From: a virus
DNA: 48,075 nt
Strand: one strand, 5' to 3'
IMG/VR virus record: IMGVR_UViG_3300042445_000616
Coordinates: 1 to 48,075 of that record
Shown here: in pieces, positions 27,234 through 34,632 of the stretch
How positions within the stretch are numbered: the stretch's first letter is position 1
How the letters are laid out: the number at the start of each line of letters is the position of its first letter
Notes under the pieces: generated by a model
The model's input: the letters and a program-made list of their open reading frames with translations, nothing else
Database searches by the model: none
Told to the model about the DNA's origin: nothing
Translations under genes and position numbers: made by a program

Positions 27234-27697
27234 TATTGCTCGTTTCCTTCTTTGAGTAACTTTTTAAATTCGTATTCTTCGTCTAATTTTTTACGTGCTA
27301 GTTCACGTGCTTCTTCACATGGTTCGCAAATAGTACGAATCCATCCGGGCCCATGTGTCTTTGCCGGTGCGCTACATTCTTCACAGGTAACGCCACTCAT
27401 GCTTTCTGCCATACGTACCATACCGCTAATAGTATCATCACCACCTGTGTAATAAAATCTCAGTGTGCCAAACTTTTCTTTAATTTGGTCCAACGTTACC
27501 TGTGCTACCACTTCTCCTTGACGATTTTTCCAATCAATGTGATGCTGAATATTACCCATAAGTTGATCCAAAATATTGTACCAACCATCACCACATTCAA
27601 ATCCCCAACACATACAAGTTTCCTGCATGTTCTTGTTGCGGTTGACCATCATCTTTGGATACTTCTCGCACAACAACTTATCTAATTCTTGTTTCAT
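27233..27697 (-). CDS. Zinc-ribbon-containing unknown protein
   Basis: A 154-residue protein. Two CxxC pairs (TCEECS and ICEPCEE, about 102-126) separated by THGPGWIRT form a probable zinc ribbon. Before it lie a CMCWGFECGDGWYNILDQL segment and a LRFYYTGGDD strand. The order GDGWY ... LRFYY ... CxxCG-type ribbon is shared by conserved hypothetical proteins of phages and bacteria with unknown role. Confidence 0.65.
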   Translation of the reverse strand: MKQELDKLLCEKYPKMMVNRNKNMQETCMCWGFECGDGWYNILDQLMGNIQHHIDWKNRQGEVVAQVTLDQIKEKFGTLRFYYTGGDDTISGMVRMAESMSGVTCEECSAPAKTHGPGWIRTICEPCEEARELARKKLDEEYEFKKLLKEGNEQ

Positions 27698-27705
27698 AAT
27701 TTTTC

Positions 27706-27924
27706 CTAGTCGTATGCCACGTTAGGCATTTTCTTTTTACCTTCCCAATGATCTCGTGTTACACATAAACCTTTATGTGTTACACGCATAGGGTGATCTA
27801 ATTTTGGTAATTGTACTCTTACTGCTTCACATTCTTTCTGACTTTTAAATTCCATGATATCCTTGCTCATAAAGTCACCCGCGGGGCTGTACATAGCAAT
27901 AATCAAAATCCAACTGTATGTCAT
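27706..27924 (-). CDS. Small protein with hydrophobic N-terminus
   Basis: A 72-residue protein. A short hydrophobic start (YSWILIIAMYS) may be a signal or anchor. The remainder holds FKSQKECEAVRVQLPK, KGLCVT and a basic segment, the style of small periplasmic phage proteins. Coupled to the 27921 gene by ATGA. Confidence 0.58.
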   Translation of the reverse strand: MTYSWILIIAMYSPAGDFMSKDIMEFKSQKECEAVRVQLPKLDHPMRVTHKGLCVTRDHWEGKKKMPNVAYD

Positions 27925-28613
27925 TGTGCCGCCTTTACATAGTTAAGTCTAGTAATATCGTTACCGTGCTTCCAGTGCTTGGAATGTTCTTTTACCTTGG
28001 CTTTAACAATAATACACGCACCCACGTTAAGGTTAGTTTTGTTAAGCCACGATGCCATCCTATTGTTAATTATAGCAGAAATATTGTAACCTTCAAAGTT
28101 TTTTGACTTAACTGATTCAAGTATTTCGCAATCCAAATCTTTAAGTGTGGCACTAACTGCGCCTAAGTAGCCGTCTTCTACACTTCGTGCGACTTTTTTA
28201 ATTTTGGTTTGGGCAACGTCTCTAGCATATACGCTAGGCAAACAGGCAATATAACCAAAGTTCTTTGTTTCAATATTTTCTGCATTTAGAAAACTATTAA
28301 CATTTGTTTGGAATTCGTTTTCACCTTCTATGGCGCTAAACATAAATTTTCTAAAATGTCGTTTAATTTCTTCTGCTAGTGTCGTATCTTCAGGTAACAC
28401 ACGAAGTGGCATCGGAGCATCTTTTGGATCAGCGGTCCAATTAGCAGGAACTATAGTACACAGCATTAACATTTTGTTAGACTGTTTTGAGTACATATAA
28501 GTAAAGTCTGCGGCCAATACTGGGACAGGTTCTTTAAGATATGCGCCATTAACTCGTTGTGCTGCACAAGCTAGCTCTAATACTTGTTGTGCGGGGAAAT
28601 CTTTTTTAGACAT
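27921..28613 (-). CDS. Unknown protein heading the long early operon
   Basis: A 230-residue soluble protein. It has a helical N-terminus (QQVLELACAAQRVNG), several strands, and a basic beta C-terminus (GACIIVKAKVKEHSKHWKHG) that could be a nucleic-acid-binding OB-like region (inference). First gene of the about 5-kb operon 28613-23395, behind a sigma70 promoter. No family recognised. Confidence 0.65.
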   Translation of the reverse strand: MSKKDFPAQQVLELACAAQRVNGAYLKEPVPVLAADFTYMYSKQSNKMLMLCTIVPANWTADPKDAPMPLRVLPEDTTLAEEIKRHFRKFMFSAIEGENEFQTNVNSFLNAENIETKNFGYIACLPSVYARDVAQTKIKKVARSVEDGYLGAVSATLKDLDCEILESVKSKNFEGYNISAIINNRMASWLNKTNLNVGACIIVKAKVKEHSKHWKHGNDITRLNYVKAAQ

Positions 28614-28646
28614 TGCTCGCTCGCTGGGTGAGTTAATATACTTTGT

Positions 28647-28675
28647 ATTTTACACAAATATACAGTCAGTGTCAA
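28647..28675 (-). promoter_or_regulatory. Sigma70-type promoter of the long early operon
   Basis: TTGACA (28670-28675), 17-nt spacer, TAAAAT (28647-28652). It overlaps the end of the upstream metalloprotein gene. Confidence 0.75.
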
Positions 28676-29318
28676 CCTTCTGTAAGCGGATATAGATCTT
28701 TTTGGCTAGCAATTTTAATATTGGGTGATCTAAAGAATGAAATTGTCCATAATACGCACTTAGACATGGACTAACATATTGATCGTTGAATTTGAGTTTA
28801 CATAAACTGTTGAACTTAGTCATGTAGCGTATAGCACGGTACTTGCCCAAACTTCGACACAATTCGATAGCTATGCTTATAGCATACGCATCAACTTCAT
28901 CTGGATCAGCTAGATAATCTTTAAATGGACTTCTATTATGATTTGAGTAAACTTTATGTTTACGTTTAACACTTTGTCTTTGATGTTTGTATTCGTGTAC
29001 AGTAGCATCGAATATTTGTATTAGGAATTCTGTTACTTGCTGTTGATCCCATAGTAACGATTTATTGAAGTTGTGATGTACTATTACTTCAATTGGTATT
29101 TCATTATTATGATCGTCTTCGGCATCGTAGTACGCATTAACGTAAAATTCTTCTGAGTTGAGTTTTTTATCTCTATCAGATTTTATCTTAAGATTAAAAT
29201 TGTACTCGCGAAACTCGCGACGTAACAATGTCAGTAACTGCTGGAAACTTATGCCTAACTTACTTTTGGCTTTAACTCGATTACAAACTAAGCAAACGGT
29301 TTCCATAATACTGTTCAT
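28650..29318 (-). CDS. Putative zinc metallopeptidase (HExxH), paralogue of the 19601 gene
   Basis: A 222-residue protein. HEYKH at 108-112 followed by DEVDAY (140-145) matches HEIIH plus DEMGAH of the 19601 product, with about the same spacing (30-35 residues) and similar flanks (KHQRQ versus IHTRQY). The N-terminus has a CLVC pair. It starts 2 nt after the IF-1 stop. Probably cytoplasmic; substrate unknown. The two copies differ strongly elsewhere, indicating an old duplication. Confidence 0.7.
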   Translation of the reverse strand: MNSIMETVCLVCNRVKAKSKLGISFQQLLTLLRREFREYNFNLKIKSDRDKKLNSEEFYVNAYYDAEDDHNNEIPIEVIVHHNFNKSLLWDQQQVTEFLIQIFDATVHEYKHQRQSVKRKHKVYSNHNRSPFKDYLADPDEVDAYAISIAIELCRSLGKYRAIRYMTKFNSLCKLKFNDQYVSPCLSAYYGQFHSLDHPILKLLAKKIYIRLQKVDTDCIFV

Positions 29319-29320
29319 AG

Positions 29321-29539
29321 TTACAACCTATAAGTTACTCTACCCTTAGTCAAATCGTATGGACTGACTTCTACTCGCACATTATCTCCTAAGATAATTC
29401 GAATTTTGTGTTGTTTTAATTTTCCACCCATGTAACACAATAAAGGTTTAGGCATATTTTCTACTTTAACCCTAAACATGTTACCTGGTAGTACTTCCTC
29501 TACTTCACCAACTAATTCAATAATGTCGTCTTTGGCCAT
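29321..29539 (-). CDS. infA: Translation initiation factor IF-1
   Basis: A 72-residue single S1/OB-fold protein, the exact length of bacterial IF-1. Landmarks are MAKDDIIELVGEVEE, LPGNMFRV, GGKLKQHKIRIILGDNVRVE and SPYDLTKGRVTYR. IF-1 occupies the ribosomal A site and stimulates IF-2 and IF-3. The usual H/ISGKMRKNYIR loop is changed to YMGGKLKQHKIR. A phage-coded copy could bias initiation on phage mRNAs, including the leaderless ones predicted in this window (inference). Overlaps the AbrB-like gene by 1 nt (TAATG). Confidence 0.93.
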   Translation of the reverse strand: MAKDDIIELVGEVEEVLPGNMFRVKVENMPKPLLCYMGGKLKQHKIRIILGDNVRVEVSPYDLTKGRVTYRL

Positions 29540-29736
29540 TACGGTTTGCTGATGACAATTGCGCCATCTTCAATTTGAATGTTTAACGTATCACCATTCT
29601 TCCACCCATTGCGTTCTAATAGTTCCGGAGGAAGCTTCATTATAACATTATCCGGATCACCGGGGATGTCTTCAAAAATGTCTTCTACGTTATATATATG
29701 TTTTTCCATGCTGTTATTTACCACGTTATTTGTCAT
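29539..29736 (-). CDS. AbrB/SpoVT/MazE-type swapped-hairpin protein
   Basis: A 65-residue protein from ATG 29736; ATG 29709 is a possible shorter start. The C-terminal half (MKLPPELLERNGWKNGDTLN, then a IQIEDGAIVISKP strand) is the swapped-hairpin AbrB DNA-binding fold found in MazE-type antitoxins and AbrB regulators. The N-terminal half is acidic (VEDIFEDIPGD). No toxin partner of MazF/PIN type follows; IF-1 does. Probably a transcription regulator or an orphan antitoxin. Confidence 0.78.
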   Translation of the reverse strand: MTNNVVNNSMEKHIYNVEDIFEDIPGDPDNVIMKLPPELLERNGWKNGDTLNIQIEDGAIVISKP

Positions 29737-30280
29737 CACTATATGGAACTGGTCTCCAACCTAACCGATTAAGATCTAACTCAATTTCTTCAGTGACTTG
29801 ACCTTCGGGTACGTAATCACGGCCGGCAGGGTCCGCAGTAGGTTCATAATGATCTAAACCAAAACCAGCTTCTTTATTACCAATACCGCTACAGTACCAA
29901 TCAATGTAGTCGCCCTTTTCTTGCATATCGGCAATTATACCACCAGCATGTCTCCAACTGCATGACCAAGTTTCGCCCTTCATCTCTTGCCAAAACTCTC
30001 TGCTTTGCCAATCCATGTTACACATTGCGGCATACAAATTTTGCGCATAGTTGTCAGACTCTTTAACCTTATCACATAGTTCTTTACTACTACGGAGGTC
30101 GTACTCCATGTTGTTCTTTTGCCAAGCGGGATCGTGAATCTTGTTAGCTTCATCAATCTTGATCTGATCCCACATGTCAATGTATGCTTGGTTAGGCTCT
30201 TCACCCTTTTCTTCTGCCCGCTTGATTGCGCCTTCTTTTTGAAAAGTATTTCGCTCAGGACTTGATGCTACTTTTTTCAT
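29726..30280 (-). CDS. Unknown acidic phage protein
   Basis: A 184-residue protein from ATG 30280, coupled to the upstream gene by TAATG. It is Trp/Tyr-rich with WSCSWRHAGGIIAD (about 113-126) and YIDWYCSGIG, and an Asp/Glu-rich C-terminus ending LGWRPVPYSDDK. The layout resembles conserved T4-like hypothetical proteins. Function unknown. Confidence 0.65.
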   Translation of the reverse strand: MKKVASSPERNTFQKEGAIKRAEEKGEEPNQAYIDMWDQIKIDEANKIHDPAWQKNNMEYDLRSSKELCDKVKESDNYAQNLYAAMCNMDWQSREFWQEMKGETWSCSWRHAGGIIADMQEKGDYIDWYCSGIGNKEAGFGLDHYEPTADPAGRDYVPEGQVTEEIELDLNRLGWRPVPYSDDK

Positions 30281-30600
30281 TAATGGAAACTGCCTTGGAA
30301 ACAATGTCGGACTTCGTGACCTACATCGTGAAGGGTAGGAGTGTTACTAGTAATAATAGTACAGACATTGCCTTCCCAAAAAGAGCAAGCATATACAGTA
30401 TAACCAAACCCACCTAACTTACGTTTTTTACTTTCAACTTCACAGGTAGCTTGTACGTTGGACACCCGCAACCAAGTGATAGTTGATTTTTCTATATTAA
30501 GAGTACGGGCATTAAATGGTTTTTCGGGATTAGCCCAATCTGGCTTTGCCATGGCTGATAAACTTACTACTGCTAAAAGTATTGCTAGTGCCTTTTTCAT
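30280..30600 (-). CDS. Small secreted protein with HEVRH motif
   Basis: A 106-residue protein with a Sec signal peptide (cleavage after AMA18). At the extreme C-terminus GHEVRHCFQGSFH holds an HExxH zincin motif (H95-E96, H99) and a possible third ligand H106. Three more cysteines suggest disulfides in the periplasm. A zincin this short with the motif at the end is unusual; it may only bind zinc. It is transcribed with the tRNA-like gene upstream. Confidence 0.7.
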   Translation of the reverse strand: MKKALAILLAVVSLSAMAKPDWANPEKPFNARTLNIEKSTITWLRVSNVQATCEVESKKRKLGGFGYTVYACSFWEGNVCTIITSNTPTLHDVGHEVRHCFQGSFH

Positions 30601-30624
30601 ATAAACCTCTGTGTGTAGTTAAAA

Positions 30625-30735
30625 TGGTGTAGACGGTAGGATTCGAACCTACAAAGTCGCCCTAAGGGCTAGACCCTATCCCTCCGTTCGCCGAAGCTAC
30701 TAGGAGGAGGTATACCAAGTTCCACTCACGTCCAC
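30625..30735 (-). tRNA. Atypical 111-nt tRNA-like gene, anticodon unclear
   Basis: On the minus strand a 7-bp acceptor stem pairs GTGGACG with CGTCTAC (one G-U), followed by A and an encoded CCA. A 5-bp T stem (GTAGG/CCTAC) with loop TTCGAAT is canonical, and a D-loop-like AACTTGGTATA with the invariant GG follows TG at 8-9. The middle is about 20-25 nt too long for a class II tRNA. It contains a CCTCC/GGAGG stem with a 17-nt loop that includes TTCG, and a GCCC-TTA-GGGC hairpin. No standard 5-bp/7-nt anticodon arm with U33 can be drawn. An insertion, a mini-intron or a non-decoding tRNA mimic are the options. Confidence 0.65.
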
Positions 30736-30741
30736 ATAATA

Positions 30742-30770
30742 ATTATATAGTCGTTTCTACCAAATGTCAA
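30742..30770 (-). promoter_or_regulatory. Consensus sigma70 promoter firing at the tRNA-like 5' end
   Basis: TTGACA (30765-30770), 17-nt spacer, TATAAT (30742-30747). The expected start lies 6-7 nt downstream, at about 30735, the first base of the acceptor stem. Confidence 0.88.
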
Positions 30771-30780
30771 CCATCTTTGA

Positions 30781-30788
30781 AATAAATA
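30781..30788 (+). promoter_or_regulatory. T4-late-like promoter for the TauD-like gene
   Basis: AATAAATA on the plus strand, 21 nt before ATG 30810. The leader carries AAAGTGAG, a weak Shine-Dalgarno. Confidence 0.55.
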
Positions 30789-30809
30789 TTCAAAATAAAG
30801 TGAGCCAAA

Positions 30810-31664
30810 ATGAAAATTGAATACCCGTACAACGATTGGACACCAGTAGTTTTTGGTGATGTTAGGACCTTTACCGATGCTGACATACAACAGTTAGGGG
30901 TTGCTCTAGCTGAAGAAATTATGGTCTTATTCAGAGGCCAAACCTTAACTCCCCAAGAAGAAGTTGATTTTGGTGCTCGATTTGGCACCTTAGAAGACAA
31001 ATCGATTGTTAATGCTAAAAACAAACGAGCAATTAATATTGACGGTATGGGCGGGCTAATTAGTCGGGTAACTGGCAAATTGAATGAAGACGGAATGCCG
31101 GGAATACACGGCGGTGTATCTGCGTTAGATTGGCACTGTAATAGAGCTTGGGATAAGAACAGAGATCCTGTTGTGTATTTGTACAGCGTCGAAGGTAGCG
31201 CAGGAAGTAAGACCAGCTGGGGGAATTATGTAAAAGCATATAACGAATTACCTCAGGAGTGGAAAGATCGACTTGCCAATCTTAAAGTTAAGACTGCCCA
31301 AACATACAGTAAGTATTCTGAGATGGGGAAATATTTTGGAGTTCCAGATCAACCAAGTAATTGGTCAGTTAATATTATTACAAAAAATCCTGCGGGGAAA
31401 ACTGTTATATTCTTTCCGTGGAATCAAATGGATGGCATTGCGGATGTATCCCCTGAAGAAGATAAAGAAATTACCGACTTCTTAATAAATTATCTACTAC
31501 AAGAAAAATTCACTTACCATCACGATTGGGAAGACGGTGATATCATTATTGCTGACCAGTGGAGCGGAATGCACAAACGCTGGGAATTTGAAAAGATGGC
31601 AGAACGAGTTTTACATAGAATGGCATTCAACTATGATAAAATTCGCCTGCCAAATCAAACTTAA
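30810..31664 (+). CDS. TauD/TfdA-family 2OG-Fe(II) dioxygenase with altered iron triad
   Basis: A 284-residue protein with the TauD layout: an N-terminal LAEEIMVLFRGQTLTPQE, the ligand segment LDWHCNRAW (H109-C-N111), SWGNYVKAYNELP, the distal His H255 in DQWSGMHKRW, and R270 for 2OG in RVLHRM. The normal HxD is HxN, so the Asp ligand is replaced by Asn; this could lower activity or change the reaction. Relatives hydroxylate or desaturate small acids such as taurine or carnitine precursors, or amino acids in natural-product pathways. It starts the metabolic island. It converges on the SSS symporter gene with a shared TTAA. Confidence 0.82.
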   Translation: MKIEYPYNDWTPVVFGDVRTFTDADIQQLGVALAEEIMVLFRGQTLTPQEEVDFGARFGTLEDKSIVNAKNKRAINIDGMGGLISRVTGKLNEDGMPGIHGGVSALDWHCNRAWDKNRDPVVYLYSVEGSAGSKTSWGNYVKAYNELPQEWKDRLANLKVKTAQTYSKYSEMGKYFGVPDQPSNWSVNIITKNPAGKTVIFFPWNQMDGIADVSPEEDKEITDFLINYLLQEKFTYHHDWEDGDIIIADQWSGMHKRWEFEKMAERVLHRMAFNYDKIRLPNQT

Positions 31665-33019
31665 TCTTTAGAAAACTTCCTTGACAACAGGTATCCAATT
31701 AAAGGAATACCTAGTCCACACAGCATAGCATATAAATCAAACTCGGGAGTTTTAGTCATCTTTGATTGTATTGAAAAATACAAGGCCGATGCTATTCCTA
31801 AAATTGACGAGTAGAAAATCCAGTTTTCACTTAACTTTCTATCTAGTGCGTGTAATACTAGCGGCACAAACATAGTGGCTCTAACAGCAGACATTAATAC
31901 AAATAGCGTCCAGATATCAATCTTAAGCCACGACACTAACCAGACCGCAATTAAAAATCCAAACATGAACAGTCTAGATACTCCAACGCTTTCTTTGTGG
32001 GTCCAGTCAATTGACCCTAGACTTGCGATATAGTTTAACGCTGAATCAATAACAGTAGATGCTTGTCCAATTAGTAAAATACCAAATATTAATAATCCAC
32101 CTACACCTACATAGGTTCCGATGCTAGTTAACGTAGCAAAGTCTGGAGAAGTTATAGCAATACCGTTACTAAATGCTAGTAAACTTAGTGATCCAAGAAA
32201 AAACACAATTACAGCAAACACCGCAGATGCTGTCAAGTAACTGGGTATAATATTTTCTCGGGGCATACTAAATGCCTTTTGCCACATCATACCGTGACTA
32301 GTTGCTCCTACAATCATTGTAATAACGTAGGTAATACCAAACGTGGTTAAGAATTTCCAATCTAGTACAGATTCAAGATTGTTCTGCCCTAGTGTAAAAA
32401 TTCCATTGTCAGTAGCATTCATACCGATGATAGCACATGTTACAAAGAATATTACCCACGCAGCCGATTGAAATGCTCCGGAGAACACACTGGTCCTAAT
32501 ACCGCCACGCATAGTGAATACCAATGTAATAACACCCACAGCTAGCGTAGCGTAGTAAGGGGCAATAGAATTGATTCCAGCAAATGCCCAAAACTTTTCA
32601 ATCGCAATAAACGCTAACAAGATTGCGTAAAATGATACTAAGATAAAGTCTAATTGATACAAGCCGCTAAGACGTTTGCTAAAATTATCTTGAATGTATT
32701 TTGTTAACGAATACCCGTCTGGATACTTGTTCCTGATCTTGTATGATATTAATCCAACAACCGCAATGCTTAGGGCGTTAGGAATTACAAACCAAATTAG
32801 TCCATATAATCCCCATTTGTAAGCAACCGCTGGTCCAACAAACATTGCAATGGCAAAGAACCAGTGGCTACAAATAGCCAAACTTGATTCGGCAATTCGT
32901 AGTGATCGATTAGCAAATAAAAAATTGGTAAACGTAGAGCTCCATTGTTTACCTAATATAAATGTAGTCCCTAAAATACCCAATAAAAATATTAATGAGT
33001 AGGTAGTTAAGTGTTCCAT
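31661..33019 (-). CDS. Sodium:solute symporter (SSS family)
   Basis: A 452-residue membrane protein with about 13 hydrophobic segments. SSS-type features include AICSHWFFAIAMFVGPAVAY in TM2 (sodium-site region), YPDGYSLTKYIQ, an RGGIRTSVFSGAFQ loop after TM5, and a GQASTVIDSALNYIASLGSIDW stretch with the conserved Ser/Thr pair of the second sodium site. It would import a small solute by Na+ symport through the inner membrane. Substrate unknown. A phage-encoded SSS transporter is remarkable. It has an exact TATAAATA late promoter and is divergent from the PP-loop operon. Confidence 0.9.
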   Translation of the reverse strand: MEHLTTYSLIFLLGILGTTFILGKQWSSTFTNFLFANRSLRIAESSLAICSHWFFAIAMFVGPAVAYKWGLYGLIWFVIPNALSIAVVGLISYKIRNKYPDGYSLTKYIQDNFSKRLSGLYQLDFILVSFYAILLAFIAIEKFWAFAGINSIAPYYATLAVGVITLVFTMRGGIRTSVFSGAFQSAAWVIFFVTCAIIGMNATDNGIFTLGQNNLESVLDWKFLTTFGITYVITMIVGATSHGMMWQKAFSMPRENIIPSYLTASAVFAVIVFFLGSLSLLAFSNGIAITSPDFATLTSIGTYVGVGGLLIFGILLIGQASTVIDSALNYIASLGSIDWTHKESVGVSRLFMFGFLIAVWLVSWLKIDIWTLFVLMSAVRATMFVPLVLHALDRKLSENWIFYSSILGIASALYFSIQSKMTKTPEFDLYAMLCGLGIPLIGYLLSRKFSKD

Positions 33020-33040
33020 GTCAAATCCTTTTAAGTGGAA

Positions 33041-33048
33041 TATTTATA
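33041..33048 (-). promoter_or_regulatory. T4-late promoter (TATAAATA) for the symporter gene
   Basis: An exact consensus on the minus strand, 21 nt before ATG 33019, with AAGGA in the leader. Confidence 0.7.
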
Positions 33049-33050
33049 GC

Positions 33051-33058
33051 GATAAGTA
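33051..33058 (+). promoter_or_regulatory. Late-like promoter for the PP-loop operon, leaderless class
   Basis: GATAAGTA, then GTTG, then ATG 33063. It lies 2 bp from the divergent symporter promoter. Confidence 0.45.
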
Positions 33059-33062
33059 GTTG

Positions 33063-33992
33063 ATGTACGCACATTATGGAATCAACTACGATCCGACCAA
33101 CTTTAAAATCTGGTATTCTCATTGCCAACGTCCGTCAGCTACGTGGACAGAGGAGATTAAAAAATCTGCTCAAATGTTAGCAGACTCAACTGATCGAGAT
33201 ATATGGATATGTATGAGTGGCGGAATTGATAGCGAAGTTGTTGCTAAAACATTTAAAGATTTGGGAATACCATTTCGTGCGTTAATAGCTCAGTTTCCAG
33301 ACAAGTTAAACGAGCATGACATTGTGTATGCTCGTCGATGGTGCGAGTATCACAATGTTGAATATAAATTGTTTGACTTTGACATGCTGAACTTTATAAA
33401 ACAAGGCCACACTAAGTATCTTAAAGATGGACTAGTATCCAATAATATCTTTAGGTATTTTTGTATAGAGATGTTACAATGTATTGAAGACATGAACGGT
33501 TTTGGAATACTAGGTGGAAAGAGTGTTGGACTTGGGCTATTACAAAAAGATAAAGATATTGTAGATCCCAACAATGATCCAATTTACGACAGTTATGATA
33601 TTGGATCATTAGCACCAATAGAATGGTGCCGTAGAAACAATCTTAATCATTGTGTTTTCTTTTATCAAACAAGTTCAGAAATACACAAGGCTTACTTAAA
33701 TGATCCTATCAATCAAATGTTAATCAATAATCCCTATATGTTGCGAGCTTCATCAGCTAACGAAGCCGCCAAGACATTAATGATGAGATCACATTTTCCG
33801 TTTACTGTGCCAAGAACAAAGCATCATGGCTTTGAAAAAATTATGGGTATTAGGGAAGAAGCACAGAAAAATATGGCTAGGTACTTTGGTCTTGATCCAG
33901 AGACTGATAACAAACGTTTTAAGTTTGTATTTTACAATGACCATATATCTATTCCCATAGGACACGTATTGGACCAATTACATTATGAATAA
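33063..33992 (+). CDS. PP-loop ATPase (ATP pyrophosphatase / Asn-synthetase-like), type I
   Basis: A 309-residue protein from ATG 33063; an upstream TTG is less likely. The PP-loop SGGIDSEVV sits at residues 52-60 after a strand (DIWICM), and a Rossmann-like alpha/beta fold follows (FRALIAQFPDKLNEHD, VEYKLFDFDML). No zinc cysteines or glutaminase domain are seen. PP-loop enzymes adenylate a carbonyl or hydroxyl and hand it to an amine or sulfur nucleophile. It is related to the 44939 and 47259 proteins (SGG-x-DSE, similar length) and leads a four-gene operon with overlapping ends. Confidence 0.82.
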   Translation: MYAHYGINYDPTNFKIWYSHCQRPSATWTEEIKKSAQMLADSTDRDIWICMSGGIDSEVVAKTFKDLGIPFRALIAQFPDKLNEHDIVYARRWCEYHNVEYKLFDFDMLNFIKQGHTKYLKDGLVSNNIFRYFCIEMLQCIEDMNGFGILGGKSVGLGLLQKDKDIVDPNNDPIYDSYDIGSLAPIEWCRRNNLNHCVFFYQTSSEIHKAYLNDPINQMLINNPYMLRASSANEAAKTLMMRSHFPFTVPRTKHHGFEKIMGIREEAQKNMARYFGLDPETDNKRFKFVFYNDHISIPIGHVLDQLHYE

Positions 33993-34632
33993 CCCTCAGA
34001 TATTATTTGCGCTCAGTAGTTTCCATAGTTTTGATTCACGGCTATTGGTAATATCTGATCGTGTATCAATATTAGAATGGCTTCGAGAAACTATTCCAAC
34101 ATATGAGTTTAGAGTTACTACAAACTTGTTGCCAATGAATGGTTACACTAAAGAACTTACATATACTAATAGTCACCTTTATAAGACTATAGATCAGAAT
34201 GTAATGTTACAGAGTAATGCTAACAGCGAGATTGTAGAAATGAGCAACTTATGCAGATCGTGGTACGAAGGTTATATTAAAATTAATAACACAATTAGTC
34301 ATCAGCGCAAACATTTGGGCGCCATGTGGATGTTTTCCTTACAAGATGTAGTGTACCAAGAAAAAGTTAAAGAAGCAGAAAAAGTATTAAACAACCAAAC
34401 GGAAGATTTGAAATTCCTTCCATCAGAAGCAGGTTATAAAAAGATGTCTCTTCGAGAGCTAGCCGACCGAGTATTAGTAGAACACGAAATTGCGATGGGC
34501 TTCCTAGCAAGAACTGAACACTTGCGAGTCAAGTGGCTTGACACTTTGAAAGCATCAACTAGCATTGCTAAACACAAAGAGATCCTAGTAGGGTTTAATA
34601 GAGAATTATATGAATACCATCTCATGTCCTAA
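33985..34632 (+). CDS. Unknown protein between two PP-loop genes
   Basis: A 215-residue soluble, mostly helical protein. It overlaps the upstream gene by 8 bp and the downstream gene by 23 bp, so all three are translated together. Near the C-terminus are LRELADRVLVEHEIAMGFLART and VKWLDTLKAST helices. No motif is recognised; a partner or amine-donor carrier role is only a guess. Confidence 0.7.
   Translation: MNNPQILFALSSFHSFDSRLLVISDRVSILEWLRETIPTYEFRVTTNLLPMNGYTKELTYTNSHLYKTIDQNVMLQSNANSEIVEMSNLCRSWYEGYIKINNTISHQRKHLGAMWMFSLQDVVYQEKVKEAEKVLNNQTEDLKFLPSEAGYKKMSLRELADRVLVEHEIAMGFLARTEHLRVKWLDTLKASTSIAKHKEILVGFNRELYEYHLMS

Noticed and set aside
29539-29736. MazEF-type toxin-antitoxin pair
   Set aside because: Only the AbrB-like half is present; the neighbouring genes are IF-1 and an acidic unknown, with no toxin fold visible.
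30653-30690. CUA (amber suppressor) anticodon in a GTCTAGC loop of the tRNA-like RNA
   Set aside because: The loop would have U33, but the supporting stem has only three pairs, with mismatches at the next two positions, and competes with better hairpins.
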